Shown here in pieces: positions 29,952 through 38,518 of a stretch of DNA of 64,000 nt. Position numbers and translations under genes: made by a program. Below the pieces are notes generated by a model, which was given only the letters and a program-made list of their open reading frames with translations, had not been told where the DNA came from and did not search any database. The DNA is taken from positions 5,580,001 to 5,644,000 of the forward strand of contig NZ_CP045702.1 in NCBI RefSeq assembly GCF_014216315.1. The letters run 5' to 3'. Origin of the DNA: Streptomyces finlayi (GTDB lineage: Bacteria > Actinomycetota > Actinomycetes > Streptomycetales > Streptomycetaceae). Every line of letters begins with the position of its first letter. Position 1 is the first letter of the stretch.

Positions 29952-30976
29952 ATCCTGCCGCCGGCCCTGTCGTGGCCGAGGCGTTCACCGGCGTCGAGGC
30001 TCAGCTGGGCATCACGGCGGCCTGTCGGCTGACCGGGCGCTCTCGGGCCACCCACTACCGCCGGCTGCGGCCGGTACCACCGCGCAGAGCACGTGTCCCG
30101 CAGGTGCAGCCGTCGGCCCTGACAGCCGAAGAGCGTGCGGCCGTAGTGGAGTTGATGAACAGCGAAGAGTACGCCGAGCTGGCTCCCGCACAGATCTGGG
30201 CGCGTGAGCTGGATGCCGGGCGCTATCACTGCTCCGTCTCGACGATGTACCGGATCCTGCGCGAGCGGGGGCAGTCCGGCGAGCGCCGGCGGCAGGCCAC
30301 CCATCCCGCCAAGGCGGTGCCCGAGCTGGTCGCCACCGCGCCGTCGCAGGTGTTCACCTGGGACATCACCAAGGCGGCCGGACCGCTCAAGGGCGTCTGG
30401 TATCACGCGTACGTGATCATCGACATCTTCAGCCGGTACATCGTCGGCCACACCGTCGAGCGGGCCGAATCCGCGGTGCGTGCCGAGGAGCTGATCCGCG
30501 AGACGATCACCCGCAACGGCATCGTGCCCGAGACCGTTCACGCGGACCGCGGCACCTCGATGACGAGCAAGAAGGTCTCCCAGCTGCTGATCGACCTGGG
30601 GGTGACGCGGTCGCACTCGCGGCCGAAGGTCTCCAACGACAATCCTTACAGCGAGGCCCACTTCAAGACCACGAAGTACATGTCCGACTACCCCGAGCGA
30701 TTCGATTCGCTGGCCCACGCCCGCGAGTGGTTCGACGCGTTCATCGCGTACTACAACCATGAGCACCGGCATTCCGGCATCGGCTGGCACACCCCCGCAT
30801 CCGTCCACTTCGGGACCGCCGAGGAGGTCCGCGACCAGCGCGCGGTCACCCTCGCCGAGGCATACGCCCGCCACCCCGAACGCTTCGGCCGCCGCCCCCG
30901 ACCACCCGAGATACCCCAGACGGCCTGGATCAACGACCCGGCCAAGCGCCGCGAACCCGCACCACAAACCCCATAG
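29948..30976 (+). CDS. IS3-family transposase OrfB (DDE integrase domain)
   Basis: This gives about 340 residues from the overlap with the OrfA stop; the frame itself is open further upstream, so the protein is probably made as an OrfAB fusion. It has an HTH_21-like region (GRSRATHYRRLRPV) and an rve integrase core. The catalytic residues are visible: D in FTWDITKA, D in VHADRGTSM and E in NPYSEAHFKT, plus the YNHEHRHSGIGWHTP tail. No internal stop or deletion is seen, so it may be active. Confidence 0.85.
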   Translation: MNPAAGPVVAEAFTGVEAQLGITAACRLTGRSRATHYRRLRPVPPRRARVPQVQPSALTAEERAAVVELMNSEEYAELAPAQIWARELDAGRYHCSVSTMYRILRERGQSGERRRQATHPAKAVPELVATAPSQVFTWDITKAAGPLKGVWYHAYVIIDIFSRYIVGHTVERAESAVRAEELIRETITRNGIVPETVHADRGTSMTSKKVSQLLIDLGVTRSHSRPKVSNDNPYSEAHFKTTKYMSDYPERFDSLAHAREWFDAFIAYYNHEHRHSGIGWHTPASVHFGTAEEVRDQRAVTLAEAYARHPERFGRRPRPPEIPQTAWINDPAKRREPAPQTP

Positions 30977-30992
30977 CGATACGACCGTCTCA

Positions 30993-31352
30993 CTGGACTT
31001 GAAATCTTCCGTCGCCGGTTTCATCCACCACCAGCACCGCCTGGCCGTCGGCGAGTTCACCGGCGGTCCACATCGCGATCCGGTCTCGGGCGGTGTCGTG
31101 GTCGACGGCCGCGCGGGACAGGAAGTGCTGCAGCCGGTGGGGGCCGGAGTGTCCGAGTGCCTCGGCCAGAGTCCAGCAGTTGCGGGTGTCCTGCTCCATC
31201 AGCATGGCCTCGCACATCTCCCGCGCCAGAGCGCGGGGTTCACGGCGTCCGAAACAGTCCGTGATCCGGCCGGTCACCGCCCCAAGCGCAGCCGTCCACT
31301 CCCGCTCGGCTATCGTGGCCTCCACGGCCACCTGCTCTTGATACGTCGTCAC
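30993..31352 (-). pseudogene. IS701-type transposase N-terminal fragment
   Basis: About 115 residues, from REWTAALGAVTGRITDCFGR through TLAEALGHSGPHRLQHFLSR to AVLVVDETGD, where the first catalytic Asp appears. The frame ends within the IS3 terminus, so the rest of the transposase is lost. Confidence 0.75.
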
Positions 31353-31752
31353 AAACGTTCATGATCACGGTGGCCGTACCCATGCCCGCAGCCAACCCGG
31401 CCCGCTGACCAGCTACGAAGCCCTACAGGCCGGAACTACAGCTGCCGTGGCTGAGCCAGCGCCGCAGACGAGTTGACATTTGCGGTCAGGCAGGGAAGCC
31501 CTGTGGGGCTGCCCTGCCACCGCCGGCGGCGGGGTGTGTCCCGGAGCGGCGGGTTTCTGGAGCCGGGCGGCTGGGTCACGCGGCGGCTTGCTGGGGCCGG
31601 AGCTGTGCGGGGATTTCGTTTCGCTGAAATTACTCCATTCTCCGATCCGTCTCCGAGGTAGATGCATGCCAATACGCGACCCAGAACATAACGGGTGTTA
31701 CGCTCTCGCTTGGACGATCAATCGATCCCCCGCAGACACGAATGGAGCAACG
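31353..31752. other. Intergenic stretch, no supported gene
   Basis: The 400 bp upstream of the small gene at 31753 contain no plausible frame. The right part (around 31610-31740) is noticeably AT-richer than the surroundings, consistent with a promoter for the next gene. Confidence 0.4.
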
Positions 31753-32109
31753 ATGGCCAGTAACAAGTCATTCAATTCAGGCGACAAGGCGAAGGATCGG
31801 GGAACACTCGCCGGGGGCTTGCTCGTGCCGAACAAGGGCCCGGTCATCGTCAATGGTGAGGTGATGCCTCAAGACTTCATCCCCAGCATCACCTCGATCG
31901 CCGTCACAGGTGACAGCGGCCCGGTCTTCACCTGCACCATCACGGTCGAAGGGGCATGCCCCAAAGGCAAGACCGACAACAAGCTGGAGTTCACCGACGA
32001 GTCAGGTGACACCTACGTCTTGCGCATCTACAGTGAGACGCGGGCGAAGCACACCGTGTACTACAACAGCTCGGCCCCGAACATCACCAATATCACCTGG
32101 GATATCTGA
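31753..32109 (+). CDS. Hypothetical small beta-rich protein
   Basis: 118 residues from ATG 31753, with GGAG 6-7 bp upstream. No signal peptide or membrane segment. It begins with a polar Lys/Ser/Asn/Gly segment (MASNKSFNSGDKAKDRG). A run of beta-strand-like stretches follows (ITSIAVTGDSGPVFTCTI, YVLRIYSETRAKHTVYYN). GC content is lower than in its neighbours, which suggests recent acquisition. No family is recognised and no neighbour is coupled to it. Confidence 0.6.
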   Translation: MASNKSFNSGDKAKDRGTLAGGLLVPNKGPVIVNGEVMPQDFIPSITSIAVTGDSGPVFTCTITVEGACPKGKTDNKLEFTDESGDTYVLRIYSETRAKHTVYYNSSAPNITNITWDI

Positions 32110-32349
32110 GGGCAACCGAGAAAGGCATACCGCCGAGAAGTAGCCTCGTCGCCCACAAACTCGGGTAGGTCAGGCTCTGCGCCCATGCCTACCTGACATT
32201 CCGGTGCTTCTGCCCTGGTGATTCACGCGCCGGGCAGAGGAATCGGTGGTGGCCCATTGGAGTATCGATTCCAGATTTCCCTCCGCCGCCAGTCGCGCCT
32301 TTTCTACCCGGGGTTTCGTTTGCCGTGAGTGAGGTTTTCTCAGCGATGA

Positions 32350-33044
32350 TCACTTCCACATTCCGTTGAGGACGAGGGCGGCGCGCATGAGAGCGTCGAT
32401 GCATTCGGGGCTGAGGGTGATGCGCTTGAGCGTGCGCCAGCGTTCCTTGAGTTCGGCGGCGGCGCGCTCCCCCGAGGGCCGGACTCCTCGTAGTAGGGCG
32501 TTGTAGGTCTGAGTGTCGGGGTGAAGTTGCAGGTGGGAGCTTCCTTTAGGCTTCTTGAACGGGTGGTAGACGCCGATCCCGGCACCCTGGTACCCGGAGT
32601 CCGCGAGCGTGGGCAACCCGTCGGCGGCCGCCTTGTAGAGGGCGGGCAGGCAGTGCTCGCGCGCGGCGGTGATGTCGTGGACGGAGCCGGGCTCGGTATC
32701 GGAGACCCACAGCGGAGTGCCGTCCGGGGCGGACAGGAACTGCCCGTCGCACCGAATGCCCGGTGCTTGCCGGAGTAGCACGTATCAACCTCTTTGCCCT
32801 CCTCGTTGAAGCGGCTGCCTGCGACGCGGTCGGTCTCGATGAGGGTGCCGTCCAGCACGACGTGACTCATGCCCCTCTCCCGACAGGACTTCAGCACGGC
32901 ATGGAGATCTGGGGCTTGGCCTGCGAGCACATCGATTCCCTCGTGGAGGTACCGGTAACCGGTGGCCTGCGAGACGCCCGCATCGCGGGCCAGGCAGTGC
33001 ACACACCCGTGTTCCCGGAACCAGCGCAGACCGTGAGTACTCAT
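32350..33044 (-). pseudogene. IS5-type (DDE_Tnp_4) transposase, frameshifted and 5'-truncated
   Basis: The first half (ATG 33044) reads LRWFREHGCVHCLARDAGVS, then HVVLDGTLIETDRVAG, then CYSGKHRAFGATG. Near 32760 the frame shifts and the second half reads CDGQFLSAPDGTPLWVSDTE, then GSVHDITAAREH, then LADSGYQGAG, then LKERWRTLKRITLSP. Together these make a DDE_4 transposase. The normal N-terminal leader is missing. It is inactive unless the shift is a sequencing error. Confidence 0.75.
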
Positions 33045-33089
33045 TGTGTTTGGCGCATTTAGCGGCTCGCGAAGCGGAGGAGGATGTCG

Positions 33090-33464
33090 ATGGCGACGTA
33101 CGTGGAGGCGTGGGATCTGTCCCACGGGAAACTGGAGTCATTCAATGTCGACTTCGAGGACGAGCCCGACGGGCGCAAGGGGGTCAGCCGCGAGGAATTG
33201 ATCTCCCTAGTGCGGGAGCGCGACGGCATCCTGCGGGTGAACCGCGCGGCTGGACTGGGGTGGAGCGGAGCCGGGGGGGCAGGACCCAGGGAGGGAGGCT
33301 TCGGCAGGGGTGATCACATGACGCTGCCTGGGGTGCCCGACCTCGGCGGCATCGCCGTCCGCTGCCCCACGTCTGGCTGTGGGTTCTCCGGGTTGACATG
33401 GACGTGGGACACGCAGTCGCCGCCGACATGCCCGTGGGACGCCACTGCACTCGAGCGGGCGTGA
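33090..33464 (+). CDS. Hypothetical protein with cysteine-rich C-terminus
   Basis: 124 residues. ATG 33090 is chosen over ATG 33084 because GGAGGAGG then sits at proper distance. The N-terminus (MATYVEAWDLSHGKLESFNV) is acidic. A central Gly/Ala linker (AGGAGPREGGFGRG) leads to a C-terminal segment with CPTSGC and a later PPTCPW, a possible small metal-binding knuckle. It ends 3 bp before the next gene, so the two form an operon. No family is recognised. Confidence 0.6.
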   Translation: MATYVEAWDLSHGKLESFNVDFEDEPDGRKGVSREELISLVRERDGILRVNRAAGLGWSGAGGAGPREGGFGRGDHMTLPGVPDLGGIAVRCPTSGCGFSGLTWTWDTQSPPTCPWDATALERA

Positions 33465-33467
33465 TCG

Positions 33468-34430
33468 ATGCCGTCACTCGCTGAGACAGCCACTGACCTG
33501 GGCAAAAGCCTCGGCGCCCGGTTCCTGGGAATCGGTGTTGTGCCAGCACTACTACTCGTCGTGCTCTTCGGTGCGCTCCTTGGTGGTGGGGCCCCGGGCA
33601 ATCAGCCAACGTTGCATCAGATGTCGCACACCATCAGCACGCTCTCTGGTGCCGAGTTTGCCTCTCTCGCTGTCCTCGTCGTCGCCGTCGCGCTCGTCCT
33701 CCAGCCACTCCAACTCGGGTTAGTCCGCCTCCTCGAGGGTTACTGGCCGAAAGTTGGCTTCCTGGCCCACGCCACCGCGTGGGCCAAGGACCGGCAAGGC
33801 AACCACTGGGAAGACCTGCGGCGGGCCACGACGATCAGTGCCGAGAATGTGGGCTCGGACGCCACCGCCACTGCGCAGCTTGATGCTTCCCGGTGGGCGA
33901 TCGCGTTTCCGCCAAGCAAGGACCGAGTCCTGCCGACCCGACTTGGCAACGCACTCCGAGCCGCCGAGGATCGGGGTGGGCGGCCATATGGTCTCGACAC
34001 CGTGACAGCGTGGCCACGGCTGTACCCGCTGTTGCCAGACAGACTTTCTGCAATCATCGACGACGGGCGTGACCAGCTCGACTATTCATCGCGGTTCGTG
34101 GCGACATTCGCAATCGGCGCGATCGGCTCCCTCATGCTCCTTGCGGCGCACGGCGGGTGGTGGTTGGTCCTTCCTGCAATCCTCGCCGCCCTAACCTGGC
34201 TGTCCTACGCAGCGGCGGTCGCCGCGGCCCGAGCGTACGGACAGTCGGTGTGCGCAGCATTCGACCTTCACCGCTTTGCTTTGTTTACAGCTGCCCACAT
34301 CGCGCTCCCGCCGAACGGAGCCACGGAGCAGCAACTCGGCGAGAGGCTCACTCGCTTGTGGAGCCTGCGCGATGTGGCACTGGTGACGCCGATGACGTAC
34401 GACCACGGCGAACAGTCACGGCAGCTGTAG
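33468..34430 (+). CDS. Hypothetical membrane protein paired with the preceding gene
   Basis: 320 residues starting at ATG 33468, 3 bp after the upstream stop codon. Hydrophobic segments lie near residues 20-40 (GIGVVPALLLVVLFGALLGG), 58-85 (LAVLVVAVALVLQPLQLGLV) and 210-255 (a pair: SLMLLAAHGGWWLVLPAILA, then LTWLSYAAAVAA). A ~130-residue soluble region with conserved-looking WPRLYPLLPD lies between them. The topology suggests an inner-membrane protein with a cytosolic or external middle domain. Function unknown; the tight pairing suggests that the two act together. Confidence 0.65.
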   Translation: MPSLAETATDLGKSLGARFLGIGVVPALLLVVLFGALLGGGAPGNQPTLHQMSHTISTLSGAEFASLAVLVVAVALVLQPLQLGLVRLLEGYWPKVGFLAHATAWAKDRQGNHWEDLRRATTISAENVGSDATATAQLDASRWAIAFPPSKDRVLPTRLGNALRAAEDRGGRPYGLDTVTAWPRLYPLLPDRLSAIIDDGRDQLDYSSRFVATFAIGAIGSLMLLAAHGGWWLVLPAILAALTWLSYAAAVAAARAYGQSVCAAFDLHRFALFTAAHIALPPNGATEQQLGERLTRLWSLRDVALVTPMTYDHGEQSRQL

Positions 34431-34459
34431 TTCCTTGATCGGTGGGTCATCGTTGCTGG

Positions 34460-34640
34460 TCAAGCGGTTGCTGCGGCGGTGATGTTGTTCCAACGGCGGT
34501 GGGCTTCGGCGGCCTGGTGCTGGTGGTGCCGGCGCCAGGCAGACCAGTGCAGGACGTGCTCGCGGTCGCGTCGGGGGCTCCAGAGGACGGCATGGTCCTG
34601 TAGAGCGGTTGCTGCTGCTTCGGTCGAGGTCACTCGCTCA
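34460..34640 (-). pseudogene. Transposase C-terminal tail relic
   Basis: The minus-strand frame reads HVLHWSAWRRHHQHQAAEAH, then RRWNNITAAATA and a stop. This matches the basic WSxWRRxHQxxAxxxHYRRR tail seen at the C-terminus of IS701/IS4-like actinobacterial transposases. Nothing of the catalytic core remains. The rest of 34431-34733 has no supported feature. Confidence 0.4.
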
Positions 34641-34736
34641 TGATTGCCTTCATCGTGCGTCCGGTCGAGCAGGCTTCATCGAGGCTCCTGCTGCCGTGAT
34701 CTCGCTACGTCGCAGGAGTCCGGTGCGGCCTAGCTA

Positions 34737-35613
34737 AGACTTGTCCCGTAACTGCTGGTCACACATGAGATGATCTTGTGGTGTCTGGTGTGATCACGGC
34801 GTCGGAGCCGTCCTGGATAGCCCCGTTCACCGGGCTGGGCCCGCGCTCCTTCGGCAAGCTCGTGGCCGCGCTGCGCCGCGAAGGGGCAGATCCGGTCCGC
34901 AAGGGCCGACCGTGGTCTCTTCCGCTGGAGGACCGGGTGCTGCTCGTGGCAGCGTACTGGCGCACGAACCTGACGATGCGCCAACTCGCCCCGCTCTTCG
35001 GTATCTCGAAATCCGCGGCCGACCGCATCATCGACCACCTCGGCCCCGCGCTTGCTCTGCAGCCCCGCAAGCGATTCCGCAAGGACACCGTGCTGATCGT
35101 GGACGGCACCCTGGTGCCCACCCGCGACCACTCCATCGCCGCGCAGTCCAAGAACTACCGGTACTCCACGAACCACCAGGTCGTCATCGATGCCGACACC
35201 CGGCTCGTCGTGCTGGTCGGCCGGCCCCTGCCCGGTAACCGCAACGACTGCAAGGCGTGGGAGGAGTCCGGCGCGAAGGCCGCCGTCGGCAAGACCATGA
35301 CCATCGCCGACGGCGGCTACCCAGGCACCGGACTCGTCATGCCCCACCGCCGCCGCAAAGGCGAAGAGCTATCCGACTGGAAACAGGCCCACAACACGTC
35401 CCACAAAAAGTCCGAGCCCGCGTCGAGCACGTCTTCGCCCGCATGAAGACCTGGAAGATCCTCCGCGACTGCCGCCTCAAAGGCGATGGCGTCCACCACG
35501 CCATGCTCGGAATCGCTCGCCTCCACAACCTCAACCTCGCCGGATAGGCGAGCAGCCGGACTGGCAACCGACCACGCCCACACCCAGTCGAAGATCATTT
35601 ACGGGACAAGACT
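34737..35613 (+). mobile_element. IS5-family (IS427-like) element, flanked by TA
   Basis: Terminal inverted repeats of about 15 bp (AGACTTGTCCCGTAA on the left, AGTCTTGTCCCGTAA reverse-complemented on the right) bound 877 bp. TA dinucleotides at 34735-34736 and 35614-35615 are the likely target duplication. The right TA is shared with the next IS5 element. Confidence 0.75.
34778..35547 (+). CDS. IS5-family transposase made by -1 frameshifting
   Basis: Frame 1 (GTG 34778) covers the HTH (MRQLAPLFGISKSAADRIID) and most of the DDE domain (VDGTLVPTRD, PLPGNRNDCKAWEESG, ADGGYPGTG). It ends 3' of an AAAAAG tract at 35405-35410. The -1 frame continues as VRARVEHVFARMKTWKILRD, then MLGIARLHNLNLAG, with the third acidic residue in VEHVF. 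The same CAAAAAG context occurs at the equivalent place in the neighbouring IS5 element. Programmed -1 frameshifting is therefore more likely than a random lesion. Confidence 0.78.
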
Positions 35614-36386
35614 TAGGCAGTTTCGTTTGGATCACCGAGTAGACCAGAGGAAGATGCCCGCGATGTGGAGTCCAGCCAGGTAGATGGTTGCGGTCTTCTC
35701 GTAGCGGGTGGCAATGCCCCGCCACCGCTTCAGGCGGTTGATGCAGCGTTCGACGGTGTTGCGTTGCTTGTATGCCTCGCGGTCGAAGGCGGGTGGCCTG
35801 CCGCCCCGGCTGCCGCGCCGCAGCCGGTGGCCGCGCTGATCGGCCGGCACGGGGATGACCGCCCGGATCCCACGCTTGCGCAGGTGCTCGCGGATCGCGC
35901 GGGAGGAGTACGCCTTATCGGCCAGGACCACGTTCGGCCTGGTACGGGGACGTCCTCGCCGTCGAGGAACGCGGAGACGGGCCATGACGTGTGTGAAGGC
36001 GGGTGCGTCACCGGCCTGTCCGGCGGTGAGCACGAAAGCCAGTGGCCGGCAGTGGGCATCGGAGGCAAGGTGGATCTTCGTGGTCAGTCCACCGCGGGAC
36101 CGGCCGATGGCGTGGTCTGCCGGTTCGCCAATTGGGGCCCCTTTTTGCGGGCTCCGGCCGCGTGCTGGTGTGCACGCACGATGGTGGAGTCGACCGAGAC
36201 TGCCCAGTTGAGGTCTTCGTCGGCATCGGCTTGTGCGACCAGCGCGGTGAACACCCGCTCCCAGGTGCCGTCGATGGCCCACATCCGCAGCCTGTTGTAG
36301 ACGCCTCGCCAGTTGCCGTACTTCTCGGGGAGGTGGACCCACTGCGTTCCGGTCCGGAACTTGAAGGCGATCGCGTCGATCACCTC

Positions 36387-36396
36387 CCGGTGGTCC
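36387..36396. repeat. Left 10-bp target-site duplication (CCGGTGGTCC)
   Basis: CCGGTGGTCC occurs immediately outside both ends of the IS4-family element, here and at 37809-37818. It is part of the interrupted IS5 transposase codons (W-R-D-H-R), so removing the element plus one copy restores the frame. Confidence 0.85.
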
Positions 36397-37808
36397 CAAT
36401 GGTCCTGAGTTAGCTGCCCGGGGTGCGATGATCTTGGGGTGGAGCGGATTGAGGGTGTGGCCGCGGGGCGGCTGACGGATGACGTGTCGATCGGGTTGCT
36501 GGCGGCGGTGTTCCCGGAGGAGGCCGTGCGGGCGGCGATCGATGAGGCGGGGGCGCGTGAGGAGCGAACGCGGTCGTTGCCGGCGAAGTTGATGATGTAT
36601 TTGTCGCTGGCGTTGTGGTTGGAGCCGGGCAAGGGGTACGTGCGCACCCTGCGGGGCCTGCTGGAGGGGCTGCGGTGGTCGCGGGGCGGCTGGGGCGAAT
36701 ACCGGGTGCCCAGTGACGGGGCGATCTCGCTGGCCCGTTACCGGTTGGGTGAGGCGCCGTTGCGGAACCTGTTCGACGAGGTCGCAGCCCCGGTGGCCGA
36801 TGAGCGCACCCCGGAGGCGTTCTGGCGGGGGCTGCGGTTGATGGCGGTGGACGGCACGGTCTTCGATGTGCCCTCGGGGAAGCGGAACGAGGCGGCGTTC
36901 GCGGTTCCGGCCGGTGGAAGCCGGCCGCAGGTCCGCCTGGTGGCGCTGGCCGAGTGCGGCACGCTGGCCCTGACCGGGGCGGCCTTCGACTCCATCGCGG
37001 TCGGTGAACGCACCCTGTTCACCCGCCTGTTGGACCGGTTGGCGCCCGGCATGCTGCTGCTGGCCGACCGCGGCTTCCCCTCGTTCGGCCTGTACCGGGC
37101 TGCCGCCGCGACGGGCGCACAACTGCTGTGGCGCGTCTCGGCTTCCTTCACCCTGCCCGTCAAGAAACGGCTGGCCGACGGCACGTACCTGTCCGAACTG
37201 CGCGGCGAGCGGAAGTCGCAGCGGGTCACGGTACGAGTCATCGAGTACTCCGTCGCCGACGACGGCGGAATCAGCGAGGTCTTCTGCCTCATCACCACCC
37301 TGCTGGACCCTGAGCACGCGCCCGCTTTGGAGCTGGCCCGCAACTACGCCGAACGCTGGTCGGTGGAAGTGCTCTTCAAACTGCTCAAGGTCGACCTGCG
37401 GCAAAGTGGCGGCATCCTGCGCTCGGGCAAACCCGAGGGAGTACGACAAGAACTGTGGGCGCTACTCTGCGTCTACCAGGCCCTGCGCACCCTGATCGCC
37501 AGGGCCGCCGTGATCGCGGGCATCGACCCCGCCCGCATCAGCTTCCCGCCCGTCCTGGACGCCGTCAAAAGCTCCCTCAGGACGGCTTTTTCCCCCTGAC
37601 CAGCTCGCGAAGGCCCTGCACTTCCTCATAGCCGACCTCCCCGGCATGCACATCCGAGACCGCCCCACCCGCACCACGCCCCGCACCACGAAACGCCCCC
37701 ATCTCAGCTACCAAACCCGCAGCTCAACCGACCCCGGAACCCGGCGCGTCACCCGCACCATCGTGCTCCACACACTGACACCCGACCCGATCTAACTCAT
37801 GGCCATTG
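36397..37808 (+). mobile_element. IS4-family insertion sequence with 10-bp target duplication
   Basis: 1,412 bp. The ends are CAATGGTCCTGAGTTAG and the inverted CAATGGCCATGAGTTAG (about 15 of 17 matching), flanked by the duplicated CCGGTGGTCC. It is the most recent insertion visible here, since it splits an otherwise well-preserved IS5 element. Confidence 0.85.
36439..37599 (+). CDS. IS4-family transposase, C-terminus possibly frameshifted
   Basis: 386 residues from GTG 36439, with an N-terminal region (VRAAIDEAGAREERTRSLPA) and a DDE_1/IS4 core: AVDGTVFDVP, LLADRGFPSFGLYRAAAAT, and ERWSVEVLFKLLKVDLRQ (Y-(2)-R-(3)-E-like). The frame stops within a TTTTTCCCCC run at ~37589. The +1 frame then continues for ~65 codons as PPDQLAKALHFLIADLPGMH to a stop at 37796. 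The full-length protein is therefore probably ~450 residues, and the homopolymer may hold an indel or sequencing error. Confidence 0.83.
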   Translation: MERIEGVAAGRLTDDVSIGLLAAVFPEEAVRAAIDEAGAREERTRSLPAKLMMYLSLALWLEPGKGYVRTLRGLLEGLRWSRGGWGEYRVPSDGAISLARYRLGEAPLRNLFDEVAAPVADERTPEAFWRGLRLMAVDGTVFDVPSGKRNEAAFAVPAGGSRPQVRLVALAECGTLALTGAAFDSIAVGERTLFTRLLDRLAPGMLLLADRGFPSFGLYRAAAATGAQLLWRVSASFTLPVKKRLADGTYLSELRGERKSQRVTVRVIEYSVADDGGISEVFCLITTLLDPEHAPALELARNYAERWSVEVLFKLLKVDLRQSGGILRSGKPEGVRQELWALLCVYQALRTLIARAAVIAGIDPARISFPPVLDAVKSSLRTAFSP

Positions 37809-37935
37809 CCGGTGGTCCCGCCACCTGCCTCCCCGTTTCGGAGTCCGGTCAGGGAGCAACGGCTCGATCCGTGCCCACTGCGCATCGGTCAGCGACATGA
37901 CCGGACAACGAGGTACACCGTTGCCGGATACTGCT

Positions 37936-38268
37936 CTATTCAGCCACGTCCGGCATCCGACGTCGCGCCTCCGACATCCACAGCCCTTCACCGCCGCGCG
38001 TCATGGACTCATTACACCCCTCGGCTGCATCCTCCAGGTAGTTCAGCCGGGCCTGCGTCAAACTCAGCCCGCCGTTGGGCCCGCCTCGCACGATGTGCGC
38101 ATCCGCGTCGTCCTGGCCGTCGTCCTCCCATCCGCACTCCGGACAGATTTCGAAGTTGGCCCGTTCCTCCAAAGTCTGCTGGAAACAGCAGGGACACGCG
38201 ATGAGGTTGTGAGTGGCGTCGCTCGACAGACCAGGGAACGGTTCTTTGGAGACCATGGGTGCCATCAT
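37936..38268 (-). CDS. CPCC-family cysteine-rich protein, IS passenger gene
   Basis: 110 residues. ATG 38268 is preferred over the in-frame TTG 38283 because GGAGGGAG precedes it. It has two zinc-knuckle-like pairs (ACPCCFQ and CPECGWEDDGQDDADA), then VRGGPNGGLSLTQARLNYLE, the signature of the Cys_rich_CPCC family, whose function is unknown and which is often found beside toxins as candidate immunity genes. It lies inside the inverted repeats of the IS5 element, 37 bp upstream of and in line with the transposase start. Confidence 0.82.
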   Translation of the reverse strand: MMAPMVSKEPFPGLSSDATHNLIACPCCFQQTLEERANFEICPECGWEDDGQDDADAHIVRGGPNGGLSLTQARLNYLEDAAEGCNESMTRGGEGLWMSEARRRMPDVAE

Positions 38269-38460
38269 TCCGTCTCCCTCCAATGATCCAAACGAAAGTG
38301 CCTAGACGATATTCAGGCTTCCGTCGGGCTGCTCTTGCCATCTGCTGGGGACTTCACTGCACCCGCGACCCGTTACAGAGTGTGACTGGCTGCGGTGTGT
38401 CGAGCGGCAAAGGCAGAACTGCCCGTCGTACCCCGGGGGGATTCGGAGATGCTGACAGGC

Positions 38461-38490
38461 GAGCCTCCCCCCAGGCCCGCGGGGAGGCTC
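38461..38490. terminator. Stable hairpin left of repeat copy D
   Basis: Perfect 10-bp arms GAGCCTCCCC / GGGGAGGCTC with a 10-nt loop. A factor-independent terminator is possible, but no obvious gene ends here, so it may belong to a lost gene. Confidence 0.45.
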
Positions 38491-38518
38491 AGCGAGACCC
38501 GTGCAGCGGGGACGAAGT

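Larger units (their letters stand above)
29510..30992 (+). mobile_element. IS3-family insertion sequence, apparently intact
   Basis: About 1.48 kb with short terminal inverted matches TGAGACG (29510-29516) and CGTCTCA (30986-30992), enclosing two overlapping transposase frames. The exact ends are tentative because the inverted match is short and I cannot see a clear target duplication. It abuts and appears to truncate an IS701-type gene on its right. Confidence 0.7.
35632..37898 (-). pseudogene. IS5-family transposase interrupted by an IS4-family element
   Basis: The N-terminal 30 residues (ATG 37898: MSLTDAQWARIEPLLPDRTP, then RGGRWRDHR) are separated by the IS4 insertion (36397-37808). The rest resumes at 36396 (VIDAIAFKFRTGTQWVHLPE). 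The DDE part follows: AVSVDSTIVRAHQHAAGARK, a -1 shift at AAAAAG (~36140), then GRSRGGLTTKIHLASDA, VLADKAYSSRAIREHLRKRG, and NTVERCINRLKRWRGIATRY to the stop at 35632. Apart from the insertion and the probable programmed shift it looks intact. Confidence 0.82.
35616..38302 (-). mobile_element. IS5-family element carrying a CPCC gene, split by an IS4-family insertion
   Basis: Inverted repeats GGCAGTTTCGTTTGGATCA (from 35616) and GGCACTTTCGTTTGGATCA (reverse complement, ending 38302) flank the element, with TA on both sides (35614-35615 and 38303-38304). Without the nested insertion it would be about 1.27 kb. That is longer than a plain IS5 of this group because a CPCC-family gene lies between the right repeat and the transposase start. 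Confidence 0.72.

Noticed and set aside
29510..31352. A single composite IS made of the IS3 element and the IS701-type fragment
   Set aside because: The two transposase types are unrelated, on opposite strands, and the IS701-type gene stops exactly at the IS3 end, which fits truncation rather than a joint element.
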